Source: Flavobacteriales bacterium (GTDB lineage: Bacteria > Bacteroidota > Bacteroidia > Flavobacteriales_E > Vicingaceae). Taken from it: a DNA stretch of 64,000 nucleotides. The notes beneath the pieces are model-generated. The model was not told the DNA's origin and made no database searches. It was given only the letters and a program-made list of their open reading frames with translations. A program made the translations under genes and the position numbers. The stretch lies in the NCBI GenBank assembly GCA_020635795.1, contig JACJZD010000001.1, positions 629,001-693,000 of the forward strand, given 5' to 3'. The stretch's first letter is position 1; each line of letters starts with the position of its first letter. Below are positions 42,115 through 51,581 of this stretch, piece after piece.

Positions 42115-43740
42115 TTATCCCAAAAATGGGTAACGGTAATCGGTTGGTGGTACAAAGGTTTCTTTAATGGTACGAGAGTTAACCCAACGCATTAAGTTTT
42201 GTGGTGCACCAGCTTTATCGTTAGTACCTGAGGCTCTTGCGCCTCCAAATGGTTGTTGCCCCACCACAGCTCCAGTAGGTTTATCGTTTATGTAAAAATT
42301 ACCCGCAGCATTTTCTAACAAACGAGTAGCTGTATTAATGGCAGCACGGTCTTTACTAAAAATAGCACCAGTTAAGGCATATTCCGATGAGTTGTCTAAC
42401 ATTTCAAGTGCTTCTTCGTATTTATCAGCATCGTAAACATAAACGGTTAAAAATGGTCCAAAAATTTCTTCACACATGGTTCTAAACAACGGGTTGGTTG
42501 TTTTTACTACTGTTGGGGTAATAAAATACCCTTTGCTTTTGTCGTATGTTCCACCGCAAACAAAATCGGCATCATCACGAGATTTTACCAATTCGATGTA
42601 GTTGGCAATTTTATCAAAACTTTTCTCATCAATAACCGCATTAATAAAGTTACTAAAATCTTCTGGCGAACCCATTTTAAACGATTCCACATCTTTTTTA
42701 ACCAACGCCAATACTTCATCAGCAATGTTTGAAGGTAAATATACTCTCGATGCAGCCGAACATTTTTGTCCTTGATACTCGAAAGCTCCTCTTACCATTC
42801 CTGTGGCTACTTCTCTAGCATCGGCCGATTTATGAGCAATAATAAAATCTTTACCACCTGTTTCTCCAACAATTCTCGGGTAACCTTTGTACAATTCTAA
42901 ATTGCTACCAATAGTTTTCCACAACTGGTTAAATACGCCAGTAGAACCTGTAAAGTGAACACCTGCAAAATAGGGGCTTTTAAAAATAGTATCAGCAATT
43001 ACTGAACTGTTTACGTGTACAATGTTAATTACTCCATCAGGTAAACCAGCTTCCTTAAACAAGTCCATAATTACATGAGCTGAGTATATTTGAGTGTTTG
43101 ATGGTTTCCAAACTACCACATTACCCATTAATGCTGGGGCAGCACAAAGGTTGGCAGCAATAGAAGTAAAGTTAAATGGAGTTATCGCAAATACAAAACC
43201 TTCTAAAGGTCGGTATTCCATTCTGTTCCAAATGCCTGGAGCCGATTCTGGTTGTCCAGCATAAATTTCGGTCATAAACTCTACGTTGAATCTGAAGAAA
43301 TCAATCATTTCGCACGCAGCATCAATTTCAGCTTGAAAAGCATTTTTACTTTGGCAAAGCATGGTTGCAGCATTCATTCTTGCACGGAACGGACCAGCTA
43401 ATAATTCAGCAGCTTTTAAAAAGATGGCTGCACGGTCTTGCCAAGGTGTGTTTGCCCATGATTTACGAGCTTCCATTGCAGCATTAATAGCCTGGTTAAC
43501 GTGGTCGGCAGTTCCTTGGTGGTAGTTACCAAGGTTATGAGCAGTTTCGTGCGGAGGGTGCATGCTCACTGTATTACCTGTTCTTATTTCTTTTCCACCA
43601 ATAACCATTGGTAAATCAGCTTGCTGTCCTTTTAATTCAGCCAACTTAGCTTGTAATTCTTTTCTTTCCGGACTACCCGGAGCATAAGGTTTTACGGGTT
43701 CGTTAACTGCTTTTGGTACGTTAAAAAATGCGTTTGCCAT
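42115..43740 (-). CDS. pruA: L-glutamate gamma-semialdehyde dehydrogenase (group 1 P5C dehydrogenase)
   Basis: The enzyme oxidises glutamate semialdehyde (from proline via P5C) to glutamate with NAD. The 541-residue protein has the aldehyde dehydrogenase motifs: TPFNFTSIAANLCAAPALMG, VVWKPSNTQ, a GETGGKDF catalytic-Glu motif, and the nucleophile Cys in YQGQKCSAASRVY, then CEEIFGPFLTVYVY. The single-domain form and length match the group 1 enzymes that lack a PutA proline dehydrogenase part. The start MANAFFN at 43740 is favoured over an ATG two codons upstream. No proline dehydrogenase gene is next to it. Confidence 0.94.
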   Translation of the reverse strand: MANAFFNVPKAVNEPVKPYAPGSPERKELQAKLAELKGQQADLPMVIGGKEIRTGNTVSMHPPHETAHNLGNYHQGTADHVNQAINAAMEARKSWANTPWQDRAAIFLKAAELLAGPFRARMNAATMLCQSKNAFQAEIDAACEMIDFFRFNVEFMTEIYAGQPESAPGIWNRMEYRPLEGFVFAITPFNFTSIAANLCAAPALMGNVVVWKPSNTQIYSAHVIMDLFKEAGLPDGVINIVHVNSSVIADTIFKSPYFAGVHFTGSTGVFNQLWKTIGSNLELYKGYPRIVGETGGKDFIIAHKSADAREVATGMVRGAFEYQGQKCSAASRVYLPSNIADEVLALVKKDVESFKMGSPEDFSNFINAVIDEKSFDKIANYIELVKSRDDADFVCGGTYDKSKGYFITPTVVKTTNPLFRTMCEEIFGPFLTVYVYDADKYEEALEMLDNSSEYALTGAIFSKDRAAINTATRLLENAAGNFYINDKPTGAVVGQQPFGGARASGTNDKAGAPQNLMRWVNSRTIKETFVPPTDYRYPFLG

Positions 43741-43937
43741 GTTCAACTATATTTTTTGTGAATGTTAAAATTTAAGGAGCAAAATTACAAAATCTAGTGC
43801 CAAGTAACAACCCGTAAATGTGAATAGTTGTTAGTAATCCCTAATTACTAAGTGTCTGCCATTATTACTTAATGATAGGTACGGTAGCAATCTAAAAACT
43901 TTTAACTTTTAACGTTCCACTTTTAACTTTAAATAAA

Positions 43938-43945
43938 TACATTTG
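43938..43945 (+). promoter_or_regulatory. -7 box upstream of gcvT
   Basis: TACATTTG matches TANNTTTG and lies 19 bases before the gcvT ATG at 43965. Upstream TTTTAAC-type direct repeats (43900-43930) occupy the expected -33 zone; no clean TTTG is seen. The rest of 43747-43964 shows no gene. Confidence 0.55.
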
Positions 43946-43964
43946 TTTGATAAAATTGATAAAG

Positions 43965-45065
43965 ATGGAAGTACTAGAATTAAAAGACATTGCCCTTAAA
44001 CAAAAACACATTGATTTAGGTGCAAAAATGGTTTCGTTTGCAGGATTTAATATGCCCTTGCAATACACTGGTTTAATTGATGAGCATTTAAATGTAAGAA
44101 ACAATGTAGGCATTTTTGATGTGTCGCACATGGGTGAGTTTATGGTTAAAGGAGAAGGTTCTTTGGATTTGATTCAACGAATTACGAGTAATGATGCATC
44201 GAAATTAGTGCCTGGAAAAGTTCAGTACTCTTGTTTTCCAAACAACGAAGGTGGTATAGTTGACGATTTGTTGGTGTATATGTTGGGTGAGAATAACTAT
44301 ATGTTGGTAGTTAATGGAGCAAACATTGATAAGGATTGGGATTGGGTGGTAAAACACAACATTGGTGGCGTGGATATTAAAAACATTTCTGATAGTATTT
44401 CTTTATTAGCTATACAAGGACCAAATGCTAAAAAAATGCTGCAACCGTTAACGAACATGGATTTAGAAATGACCTATTACACCGTTCAAAAAGGAATTTT
44501 TGCTGGAGTTGATAATGTTATAGTTTCTTCAACAGGTTACACAGGTGCTGGTGGTTACGAAATATACTTTAACAACAACGATGCAGAAACCATTTGGAAT
44601 GCCGTAATGAAGGCAGGTGAAGCAGTGGGTTGTAAAATGGCAGGATTGGCGTGTAGAGATACGCTTCGTTTAGAAATGGGTTTCTGTCTGTATGGTAACG
44701 ATATCAACGATACAACTTCTCCTATTGAAGCAGGTTTAGGTTGGATAACTAAATTTACGAAAGATTTTGTGAATTCTGAATATTTAAAAAATCAAAAAGA
44801 AATAGGCGTTTTAAAGAAACTGGTTGGTTTTGAGTTGTTGGATAGAGGTATTCCTCGTCACGATTACGAAATTGTTGATGCCGATGGTAACAACATTGGT
44901 ATAGTAACATCTGGAACACAATCACCATCGCTAAACAAACCAATTGGAATGGGTTATGTAAAAACTGAGTTTTCTAAAGTAGATAGCGAAATTTATATCC
45001 TTATTCGTGATAAACGAATTAAGGCAAAAGTGGTTAGCATGCCTTTCTATAAAGGAAGCAATTAG
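43965..45065 (+). CDS. gcvT: Glycine cleavage system aminomethyltransferase (T protein)
   Basis: GcvT takes the aminomethyl group from lipoyl-H protein and transfers it to tetrahydrofolate, releasing ammonia. The 366-residue protein (MEVLELKDIALKQKHIDLGA start) has the conserved MVSFAGFNMPLQY, DVSHMGEF (catalytic Asp), SSTGYTGAGGYEIY and GLACRDTLRLEMGF, and the C-terminal TSGTQSPSLNKPIGMGYV. An upstream in-frame TTG at 43947 is less likely. comB follows 7 bases downstream. The other glycine cleavage genes are not in this window. Confidence 0.95.
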   Translation: MEVLELKDIALKQKHIDLGAKMVSFAGFNMPLQYTGLIDEHLNVRNNVGIFDVSHMGEFMVKGEGSLDLIQRITSNDASKLVPGKVQYSCFPNNEGGIVDDLLVYMLGENNYMLVVNGANIDKDWDWVVKHNIGGVDIKNISDSISLLAIQGPNAKKMLQPLTNMDLEMTYYTVQKGIFAGVDNVIVSSTGYTGAGGYEIYFNNNDAETIWNAVMKAGEAVGCKMAGLACRDTLRLEMGFCLYGNDINDTTSPIEAGLGWITKFTKDFVNSEYLKNQKEIGVLKKLVGFELLDRGIPRHDYEIVDADGNNIGIVTSGTQSPSLNKPIGMGYVKTEFSKVDSEIYILIRDKRIKAKVVSMPFYKGSN

Positions 45066-45072
45066 TTGTAAG

Positions 45073-45810
45073 ATGGGAGAGGAGTCGTCAGGGTTTTCGA
45101 ACACGGTTGAAGTTTGTTTTTCGCCGGTATTGTTTCCTGTTTATTTTCAAGATAAAAATACTGTAGTTGTTGTAATTGATGTGTTTAGAGCTACCACGGC
45201 AATTTGTTCTGCCATTGATAATGGCGTTGAAGCAGTTATTCCTGTTGCTACCATGGAAGAAGCTATCGATTACAAACAAAAAGGTTATATTGTTGGTGCA
45301 GAACGTTCGGCGGAGGTTGTAGAGGGTTTTGATTTTGGTAATTCTCCTTTGTTTTTTAAAAGCGGTAAGTTTAAAGGTGAAACCATTGTATTAACTACTA
45401 CAAACGGAACAAAAGCTATTGAAATGGCTAAAGAAGCTGCGGAAGTAGTGATTGGCTCGTTTAGTAATTTAGATGCTGTTGCAGAGTATGTAGAGCGTTT
45501 AGATAAAAACGTGATTTTATTATGTGCTGGTTGGAAGGATAGGTTTAACTTAGAAGATACCTTGTTTGCAGGTGCTTTGGCTCAAAAATTAGCTGAAAAT
45601 TTACGTTTTACAGATTTGGCAGATTCTGCTCAAGCTTCGATTAAATTGTACGATGCTGCAAAGGCTGATATGTATGGATTTCTTGGAGAATCTTCGCACA
45701 GAAAAAGATTGAGTAGATTAAACTTAGAAGAGGATATTATTTATTGCTTAAAACTTAATAAATCGACAAGTGTACCAATCTTAAAAAATGGTAAAATTGT
45801 TAAAGCATAA
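45073..45810 (+). CDS. comB: 2-phosphosulfolactate phosphatase family protein (ComB)
   Basis: ComB-type enzymes hydrolyse 2-phospho-3-sulfolactate in coenzyme M or sulfolactate synthesis; many bacteria with the gene make no coenzyme M, so the real substrate here is uncertain. The 245-residue protein has the family features VVVVIDVFRATTAICSAI, VGAERSAEVVEGFDFGNSP and VLTTTNGTKAIEMA. The ATG at 45073 (MGEESSGF) is preferred because a longer frame would run 59 bases into gcvT. It is likely co-transcribed with gcvT. Confidence 0.85.
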   Translation: MGEESSGFSNTVEVCFSPVLFPVYFQDKNTVVVVIDVFRATTAICSAIDNGVEAVIPVATMEEAIDYKQKGYIVGAERSAEVVEGFDFGNSPLFFKSGKFKGETIVLTTTNGTKAIEMAKEAAEVVIGSFSNLDAVAEYVERLDKNVILLCAGWKDRFNLEDTLFAGALAQKLAENLRFTDLADSAQASIKLYDAAKADMYGFLGESSHRKRLSRLNLEEDIIYCLKLNKSTSVPILKNGKIVKA

Positions 45811-45894
45811 TTAGTTATTGGTTTCTTGTTAATAGTTAATAGTGTTTAATTAACGAATAACAATTAATAAACAACCATCATACAAACCAACAAA

Positions 45895-46893
45895 ATGAAC
45901 TTGGTATATAAATATTTTATCGGACTAGTCATTTTTATTGGTTTGGCTTATTTTGCTCAGCCGAGCATGTATTCGTGGGGCTTTTTTGGGCATAAAAAAA
46001 TAAACCGAATGGCGGTGTTTACCTTGCCACCAGAAATGATAGGTTTTTATAAAAAGAATATCGAATACATTACCGAACATGCAGTAGACCCTGATAAAAG
46101 AAGGTATTCTACCGAAGGAGAAGCTCAACGCCATTACATAGATATTGACCATTACGTGCACAGTGGGGAAGACCCTTTTGAAATTGTGCCAAAACAATGG
46201 ACTAAAGCGGTAGAAAAGTTTACAGAAGATACATTGCAAGCCTACGGAATTGTTCCTTGGCATGTTAACATAATGGTGATGCGTTTAACCAAAGCATTTG
46301 AAGAAAAAAACGTGGATAAAATCTTGCGACTTTCTGCAGATTTGGGCCATTACATTGGCGATTCGCATGTGCCGTTACATACTACCGAAAATTACAACGG
46401 GCAATTGACCAACCAAAAAGGAATTCATGGTTTTTGGGAATCGCGGTTACCTGAATTAAAATCAAAAGATTATGATTTTTTTGTAGGAAGAGCAGTTTAT
46501 GTTGAAAATATTTTAAATGATGAATGGGAGACGGTAAAACAAAGTTTTGCGGCTAAAGATTCTGTTTTGGAGTTTGAACAAAAGCTAAACGATGAATTTC
46601 CATCAGATAGAAAATATGCATTTGAAAATAGAGGAACGGTTGTAATGAAAACCTACTCGGAAGAATATTCTAACGCTTATCACAACATGTTAAATGGTAT
46701 GGTAGAGCGTAGATTAACACAATCGATTATTAAGGTAGGTAGCTATTGGTATACGGCATGGGTTAATGCAGGACAACCAAATTTAAACGAATTAATGGAA
46801 AAGAAGCCAACTCAAGAATTAATTAAAGAAGATGAAGAGTTGAATAAATTGTTTGAAACCAATAAGATAAAAGGTAGAGAACACGAAAATTAG
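45895..46893 (+). CDS. Zinc-dependent phospholipase C / S1-P1 nuclease-like protein
   Basis: After a hydrophobic signal or anchor (about residues 8-24), the mature part starts with WGFFGHKKINRMAVFTLP; in this fold the N-terminal Trp and His bind zinc. Further His/Asp ligands appear in HYIDIDHYV, HVNIMVMRL, DLGHYIGDSHVPLHTTENY and GIHGFWESRLPE. These match the zinc-dependent phospholipase C family common in Bacteroidota. The preserved ligand set suggests an active phosphodiesterase acting outside the cytoplasm. The last 40 residues are charged and may be disordered. A bidirectional terminator follows. Confidence 0.82.
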   Translation: MNLVYKYFIGLVIFIGLAYFAQPSMYSWGFFGHKKINRMAVFTLPPEMIGFYKKNIEYITEHAVDPDKRRYSTEGEAQRHYIDIDHYVHSGEDPFEIVPKQWTKAVEKFTEDTLQAYGIVPWHVNIMVMRLTKAFEEKNVDKILRLSADLGHYIGDSHVPLHTTENYNGQLTNQKGIHGFWESRLPELKSKDYDFFVGRAVYVENILNDEWETVKQSFAAKDSVLEFEQKLNDEFPSDRKYAFENRGTVVMKTYSEEYSNAYHNMLNGMVERRLTQSIIKVGSYWYTAWVNAGQPNLNELMEKKPTQELIKEDEELNKLFETNKIKGREHEN

Positions 46894-46931
46894 TCTTCAA
46901 TCCTCAAATCACAATCGACAATATAAATAAT

Positions 46932-46971
46932 AAAAAAAATGCTTTTTCAATATTGAAAAAGCATTTTTTTT
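46932..46971. terminator. Bidirectional intrinsic terminator
   Basis: A perfect 40-base palindrome (arms AAAAAAAATGCTTTTTCAAT and complement) lies between two convergent genes, the phospholipase-like gene (+) and the FKBP gene (-), and gives a T-run on both strands. Confidence 0.92.
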
Positions 46972-47006
46972 ATCTTGCAGACAGCATTTTGTAAACTGTC
47001 ATCTAA

Positions 47007-47510
47007 TTAGTGGTGATGTCCGCCTTCACCATGAACATGTCCATGATCAATTTCTTCAGCAGTAGCAGCTCTTGAAGCTACAACAGTACCAGTAAAATGT
47101 AAATCTTGGTCAGCCAATGGGTGATTAACATCCATTGTAACGGTAGTTTCATTAATTTTTACAACAGTAGCAGGTACAACATGTCCATTTTGATCTTGTA
47201 ATGGCAACATATTACCAACAAAAAGTTCGTCAATTAATTTACCATCTTGTTTAAACATATCTTGTGGTAACTCAATAATAGCATCGTCAGTTTTAGAACC
47301 ATAAGCGTTTTCAGCTTTAATACCAAAAGAAAAAGTATCGCCAACATTTAAGTTTACGATGTTGTTTTCAAAATCTGGTATCATTTGACCCATACCTGTT
47401 AAGAATGTTAGTGGAGTTTTACCAACCGTTGTTTCAATCATTTCTCCTTCAGCAGTATCCTTATGCAAGTTGTAATCTACTGAAATCGCTTTGTGTTTCG
47501 TTTCAATCAT
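47007..47510 (-). CDS. FKBP-type peptidyl-prolyl isomerase, SlyD-like
   Basis: This 167-residue protein should catalyse cis-trans isomerisation of prolyl bonds and act as a chaperone. Features: AISVDYNLHKDTAEGEMIE, TFLTGMGQMIPDFENNIVNL (FKBP core), an inserted-flap domain (about 70-130), DVNHPLADQDLHFTGTVV, and a His-rich tail (HGHVHGEGGHHH) likely to bind nickel or zinc as in SlyD. I chose ATG 47510 because a TACTTTTG -7 box lies at 47536-47529, downstream of the alternative ATG at 47540. Confidence 0.9.
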   Translation of the reverse strand: MIETKHKAISVDYNLHKDTAEGEMIETTVGKTPLTFLTGMGQMIPDFENNIVNLNVGDTFSFGIKAENAYGSKTDDAIIELPQDMFKQDGKLIDELFVGNMLPLQDQNGHVVPATVVKINETTVTMDVNHPLADQDLHFTGTVVASRAATAEEIDHGHVHGEGGHHH

Positions 47511-47528
47511 TTTTTTAAATTTTTTTGG

Positions 47529-47536
47529 CAAAAGTA
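47529..47536 (-). promoter_or_regulatory. -7 box of the FKBP gene
   Basis: TACTTTTG on the minus strand matches TANNTTTG, 18 bases ahead of the ATG at 47510. It supports the shorter start of the FKBP gene. Confidence 0.55.
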
Positions 47537-47598
47537 CCATAATTATATTGAAAAGGTTGGTTTCTTAACTTATCTTTACGAGATTAAAGTGTTTAGTT

Positions 47599-48432
47599 AT
47601 GAAATTAATAGCTGATAGTGGTTCAACAAAAACTGATTGGAGATTGGTTAGTTCTGATGGTAAAAACCAATCCTTTCAAACCATAGGCTTTAATCCCTAT
47701 CACATTAGTAATGAAGAAATTTTAGCTGAATTAAACAAGTCGGATTTAAAAAGCATCAAACACGATGTGCATGAAGTTATTTTTTATGGCTCAGGTTGTT
47801 CTTCACCATCCAAAAGCAATGAAATAAAAAAGGCTTTACAACAATTTTTTAATCGAGCCAGCATTGCTGTAAGTCATGATTTGCTTGCTGCTGCTAGGGC
47901 ATTGTGTGGACATGAAAAAGGTATGGTTGCAATTTTAGGAACTGGCTCAAATACGTGTTTGTTTGATGGCGAAAACATAACGGCTAATGTTTCGGCTTTA
48001 GGGTATATTTTAGGTGACGAAGGTAGTGGGGCTTACATCGGAAAAACTTTTATTCAAGCATTGCTTAACAAAGAACTTTCGCAAGAAATAGAAGATAAAT
48101 TTAAACTACAATACAAATTAGCACTGACTGACATTTTGGATGCGGTTTACAAAAAGCCACTTCCAAATCGGTTTTTAGCACAATTTGCCAAATTTGTTTA
48201 TGAGAATAAACACAAACCAGAAATTTCAACTCTAATTGACGAATGTTTTAGGCCTTTTTTTGAAAAACACATTTGCAAATACGATAATCACCAACAGTAT
48301 CCATTAAATATTGTTGGAAGTGTAGGGTATGTGTTTAAGCAGGAAATCGAAAAAATAGCTAAAAATTATAGTGTCAAAATAGGAAAGGTTATTAAACAAC
48401 CTATTGAGGAGTTGGTGAAATTCCATTCTTAG
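47599..48432 (+). CDS. N-acetylglucosamine kinase-like protein (BadF/BadG ATPase family)
   Basis: This 277-residue protein has the ASKHA sugar-kinase fold. The N-terminal phosphate-1 motif LIADSGSTKTDWRLV is followed by the phosphate-2 motif MVAILGTGSNTCLFDG and the LGYILGDEGSGAYIGK stretch typical of Bacteroidota N-acetylglucosamine kinases. It probably phosphorylates GlcNAc from wall turnover or chitin breakdown. The adenosine-binding NIVGSVGYVF lies near the C-terminus. It is a single gene; palindromic repeats follow it. Confidence 0.85.
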   Translation: MKLIADSGSTKTDWRLVSSDGKNQSFQTIGFNPYHISNEEILAELNKSDLKSIKHDVHEVIFYGSGCSSPSKSNEIKKALQQFFNRASIAVSHDLLAAARALCGHEKGMVAILGTGSNTCLFDGENITANVSALGYILGDEGSGAYIGKTFIQALLNKELSQEIEDKFKLQYKLALTDILDAVYKKPLPNRFLAQFAKFVYENKHKPEISTLIDECFRPFFEKHICKYDNHQQYPLNIVGSVGYVFKQEIEKIAKNYSVKIGKVIKQPIEELVKFHS

Positions 48433-48531
48433 AGACGCACGATTGTGCGTCTAATGTTTTAAAGCACGATTCTGTGTCTAAGTATATTAGAGCATGATTG
48501 TATTTTTTTGAGACGGATAATCATCCGTCTC
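48433..48531. repeat. Palindromic repeat pair (GAGACG family)
   Basis: AGACGCAC-GATT-GTGCGTCT (48433-48452) and GAGACGGAT-AATC-ATCCGTCTC (48510-48531) are two hairpins sharing AGACG ends; a decayed third unit (GCACGATTCTGTGTCT) lies between. They sit between convergent genes and may also aid termination. Confidence 0.7.
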
Positions 48532-48546
48532 TACGTCTGAATTTGC

Positions 48547-49155
48547 TCAAAAGCATTCTTTTTTTAACCAACCTTTCATTAATAAAAGCATTTCTTTCTG
48601 TAAGGTTTGTCCTTTATCTTTGGTGTACCAAACCTGAAACTGTTCTTTTAAAGCACTCATTTCCATTGTAGGATTGGCTTTTTCCTTTTTTAGCCAATCT
48701 TGTAAAAATTGAGGGCGAGGACCCCAAGTACCTAATTCATTTAAGTTTTCATCTAAACATATCAATTTAGGAATGGATTTACCTCCATTGGTAAGATATT
48801 GATTCATTAATTCGGGGTTCTCATCTCTTAAAATTACTCTAACAGTAATGTTTGGATTTACTTCTGCCATTATTTGCATTACAGGTACATTTTGAGCAGC
48901 ATCACCACACCAACTTTCTGCAATAACCAACCACGTAATTTTTTCATTAAAGCAAGCTAAAGTTTCGGTTATTTCTGGAATGGCATCGGTTGTCTTTAAA
49001 ATTCTTTTTATTCTCGAAAAATTCAATTTGGTATAATCTATCATCGCTTGCGATTGGTCATCTCCTGTTGTTCCGCCTTCGTTAGCTAGTTTTTCTACCA
49101 ATTCATAATATTCGTTAAACGAAATACTTCTGTCAATATCTTTCTTTGTTACCAT
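48547..49155 (-). CDS. Thioredoxin family protein with WCGDA motif
   Basis: This 202-residue cytoplasmic protein has a thioredoxin-fold core: ITWLVIAESWCGDAAQNVPVMQIM and KSIPKLICLDENLNELGTWGP. The active-site position reads WCGDA, so the second cysteine of the usual CxxC is Ala and only the N-terminal Cys remains; this is characteristic of a Bacteroidota/Firmicutes thioredoxin-like family and rules out standard dithiol chemistry by this motif alone. The conserved cis-Pro (IPKL) is present. It is a single gene, divergent from mnmD. Confidence 0.82.
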   Translation of the reverse strand: MVTKKDIDRSISFNEYYELVEKLANEGGTTGDDQSQAMIDYTKLNFSRIKRILKTTDAIPEITETLACFNEKITWLVIAESWCGDAAQNVPVMQIMAEVNPNITVRVILRDENPELMNQYLTNGGKSIPKLICLDENLNELGTWGPRPQFLQDWLKKEKANPTMEMSALKEQFQVWYTKDKGQTLQKEMLLLMKGWLKKECF

Positions 49156-49224
49156 AATAAATTAATTTTGTGTAAAGATACACATATATAAATAACTATA
49201 TATGATTTTTATCATAAAATATTC

Positions 49225-49947
49225 ATGTACCATCTTGAACTTAAAATAACAGGCGATAATTCGCACACTTTGTTGGTTAAAGAATTGAATGAAACCTATC
49301 ATTCAACCAAAGGGGCAATTAACGAAGCCTTACATGTTTTTATACAAAAAGGACTAACCGATTATTTGGCAATAAACAATTGTAATGAAATTGAGGTGTT
49401 TGAGGTTGGTTTTGGAACAGGATTAAATGCACATTTAACTCAATTGTTTGCAAACGAGAATCAAGTAAAAATAAATTATACGAGTGTTGAAACTCATCCA
49501 TTAAATATAGAGTTGATTAAACAATTAAATTATACCGATTTAATTTGCTCGGATAAAGAAATATATTTGAATTTACACGAAGTTGAGTGGGGTAAATCAG
49601 TTAAAATTGATGATTATTTTAGTTTAACTAAACTTCATGATGAGTTGAAAAATATTCATGAAAAAGAGAAGTTTGATGTCATTTTTTTTGATGCTTTCGC
49701 ACCAGATATTCAACCAGAAATGTGGTCGAAATCTATTTTTGAACAAATGTATAAATCACTAAAACAAGGAGGAGTATTAGTTACCTATTGTGCTAAAGGT
49801 GTAGTTAAACGTACCATTAAAGAGTTGGGTTTTAAATTAGAAACCTTGGCGGGTCCTCCAGGTAAAAGAGAAATGATTAGGAGTTGGAAGTGGGAAGACA
49901 GAAGATGGGAGTCAGAAATAACCATTAACAAGCAACTAGTAAGATGA
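49225..49947 (+). CDS. mnmD: tRNA 5-methylaminomethyl-2-thiouridine methyltransferase MnmD
   Basis: This SAM-dependent enzyme should methylate nm5s2U34 to mnm5s2U34 in tRNAs for Lys, Glu and Gln. The 240-residue protein corresponds to the methyltransferase half of MnmC; the FAD oxidase half is absent, a common separate form in Bacteroidota. Motifs: VFEVGFGTGLNAHL (SAM binding), TSVETHPLN, FDVIFFDAFAPDIQPEMWS and TYCAKGVVKRTIKELGF. Its last four bases overlap the start of the YkgJ gene. tRNA-Lys(TTT) at 13180 would be one substrate. Confidence 0.9.
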   Translation: MYHLELKITGDNSHTLLVKELNETYHSTKGAINEALHVFIQKGLTDYLAINNCNEIEVFEVGFGTGLNAHLTQLFANENQVKINYTSVETHPLNIELIKQLNYTDLICSDKEIYLNLHEVEWGKSVKIDDYFSLTKLHDELKNIHEKEKFDVIFFDAFAPDIQPEMWSKSIFEQMYKSLKQGGVLVTYCAKGVVKRTIKELGFKLETLAGPPGKREMIRSWKWEDRRWESEITINKQLVR

Positions 49948-50435
49948 ATAACGAACTAAAGCAAAAACTTGAATTTGCCGAAAAAAATAAAACGGATATT
50001 TTAAAAGTAGCTAACAAGTTAAAAAAATCGAAACCAAAAAGCTTGGATGACACTACTCATCGGGCACACGATTTGGCTTTTAAAAAAATTGACTGCTTAG
50101 ATTGTGCCAATTGTTGTAAAACTACCAGTCCCACATTTTATGAACGAGATATTGATAGAATTGCCAAACACTTAAAAGTTCGCCCATCGCAGGTAATAGA
50201 AAAATATTTACATAAAGATGAAGTAGGAGATTATGTGTTAAATGTTGCTCCTTGTCCGTTTTTAGATTATGAAAATTATTGCACCATTTATGAAAGTCGA
50301 CCAACTGCTTGTCGCGAATATCCTCATACCAACCGAAAACGTTTTTATCAAATATTAGATATTTCAGTAAAAAACACTGAAATTTGTCCAGCAGTTGCCG
50401 ATGTTTTTGAACAACTAAAAAAGGTTTACAGCTAA
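49944..50435 (+). CDS. YkgJ-family cysteine cluster protein
   Basis: This 163-residue cytoplasmic protein belongs to the YkgJ/UPF0153 family, with eight cysteines in conserved positions: CLDCANCCKT near residue 50, CPFLDYENYCTIYESRPTAC and a later Cys (EICPAV). The set probably binds an iron-sulfur cluster or zinc. Function is not established for the family. It overlaps mnmD by four bases, so the two share a transcript, and a link to tRNA modification is possible but unproven. Confidence 0.85.
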   Translation: MNNELKQKLEFAEKNKTDILKVANKLKKSKPKSLDDTTHRAHDLAFKKIDCLDCANCCKTTSPTFYERDIDRIAKHLKVRPSQVIEKYLHKDEVGDYVLNVAPCPFLDYENYCTIYESRPTACREYPHTNRKRFYQILDISVKNTEICPAVADVFEQLKKVYS

Positions 50436-50492
50436 CTTTTTATATAAACGCTTTTTAATATTTCTTCGTATTATTGTAACAAACTAAAACAG

Positions 50493-51581
50493 ATGAGTAA
50501 AATAGCATTAATTACAGGTGTAACGGGACAGGATGGAGCTTATTTAGCTGAGCTTTTATTAGACAAAGGATATGAAGTTCATGGAATAAAAAGAAGAAGT
50601 TCGTTGTTTAATACAGACAGAATTGACCATTTGTATCAAGATTTGCACGAAAAAAATGTAAAATTCAAGTTGCATTATGGAGATATGACCGATTCTACCA
50701 ATTTGATTAGAATTGTTCAACAAGTTCAACCAGATGAAATTTACAATTTAGCGGCGATGTCGCATGTTCAAGTGTCGTTTGAAACACCTGAATATACTGC
50801 AAATGCTGATGGAACTGGAGCTTTACGTTTGTTAGAAGCTATTCGAATTTTAGGATTAGAAAAAAAGACTCGCTTTTATCAAGCATCAACATCTGAATTG
50901 TACGGTAAAGTAATGGAAGTCCCACAATCGGAGACAACTCCTTTTTATCCTCGTAGCCCTTACGCTGTGGCTAAGTTGTATGCTTTTTGGATAGTTAAAA
51001 ATTACCGTGAAGCTTATGGAATGTATGCTTGTAACGGTATTTTGTTTAATCACGAAAGTCCGCTTAGAGGAGAAACTTTTGTTACTCGAAAAATAACCCG
51101 AGGTGTTGCTAAAATTAAATTAGGCTTACAAAAAACGATATATCTTGGTAATATTGATGCTAAACGTGATTGGGGTCATGCAAAAGATTACGTGGAAGGA
51201 ATGTGGAGAATGTTGCAGCAAGATGTAGCCGATGATTATGTGTTAGCAACAGGAGTTACAACAACAGTTAGAGATTTTATCAACATGTCGTTTAAAGAAG
51301 TGGGCATTGAAGTTGAGTGGAGTGGAGAAGGAGTAAACGAACAAGGAAAGAATAAAACTACAGGTGACGTAATTGTTGCAATCGACCCAAAATATTTTAG
51401 ACCAACTGAAGTAGATTTATTAATTGGAGACCCGTCTAAAGCACAACGTGAATTGGGTTGGAAACATACACATGATTTAGAAAGTTTGTGTAAAGACATG
51501 GTTCAGGCAGATTTAGCCTTGTTTAAACGCGATCAATACCTTAAAGCTGGCGGACACGATATTTTAAATCAACATGAATAA
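50493..51581 (+). CDS. gmd: GDP-mannose 4,6-dehydratase
   Basis: Gmd converts GDP-mannose to GDP-4-keto-6-deoxymannose, the first step to GDP-L-fucose. The 362-residue SDR-type protein has the NADP motif GVTGQDGAYLAELL, the KRRSSLFNTDRIDHLY stretch typical of Gmd, catalytic Thr/Glu in ASTSELYGKV and YPRSPYAVAKLYAFW with the YxxxK pair. HGDWGHAKDY-like RDWGHAKDYVEGMW is also conserved. Its end overlaps the fcl start by eight bases. It marks the start of the polysaccharide locus. Confidence 0.96.
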   Translation: MSKIALITGVTGQDGAYLAELLLDKGYEVHGIKRRSSLFNTDRIDHLYQDLHEKNVKFKLHYGDMTDSTNLIRIVQQVQPDEIYNLAAMSHVQVSFETPEYTANADGTGALRLLEAIRILGLEKKTRFYQASTSELYGKVMEVPQSETTPFYPRSPYAVAKLYAFWIVKNYREAYGMYACNGILFNHESPLRGETFVTRKITRGVAKIKLGLQKTIYLGNIDAKRDWGHAKDYVEGMWRMLQQDVADDYVLATGVTTTVRDFINMSFKEVGIEVEWSGEGVNEQGKNKTTGDVIVAIDPKYFRPTEVDLLIGDPSKAQRELGWKHTHDLESLCKDMVQADLALFKRDQYLKAGGHDILNQHE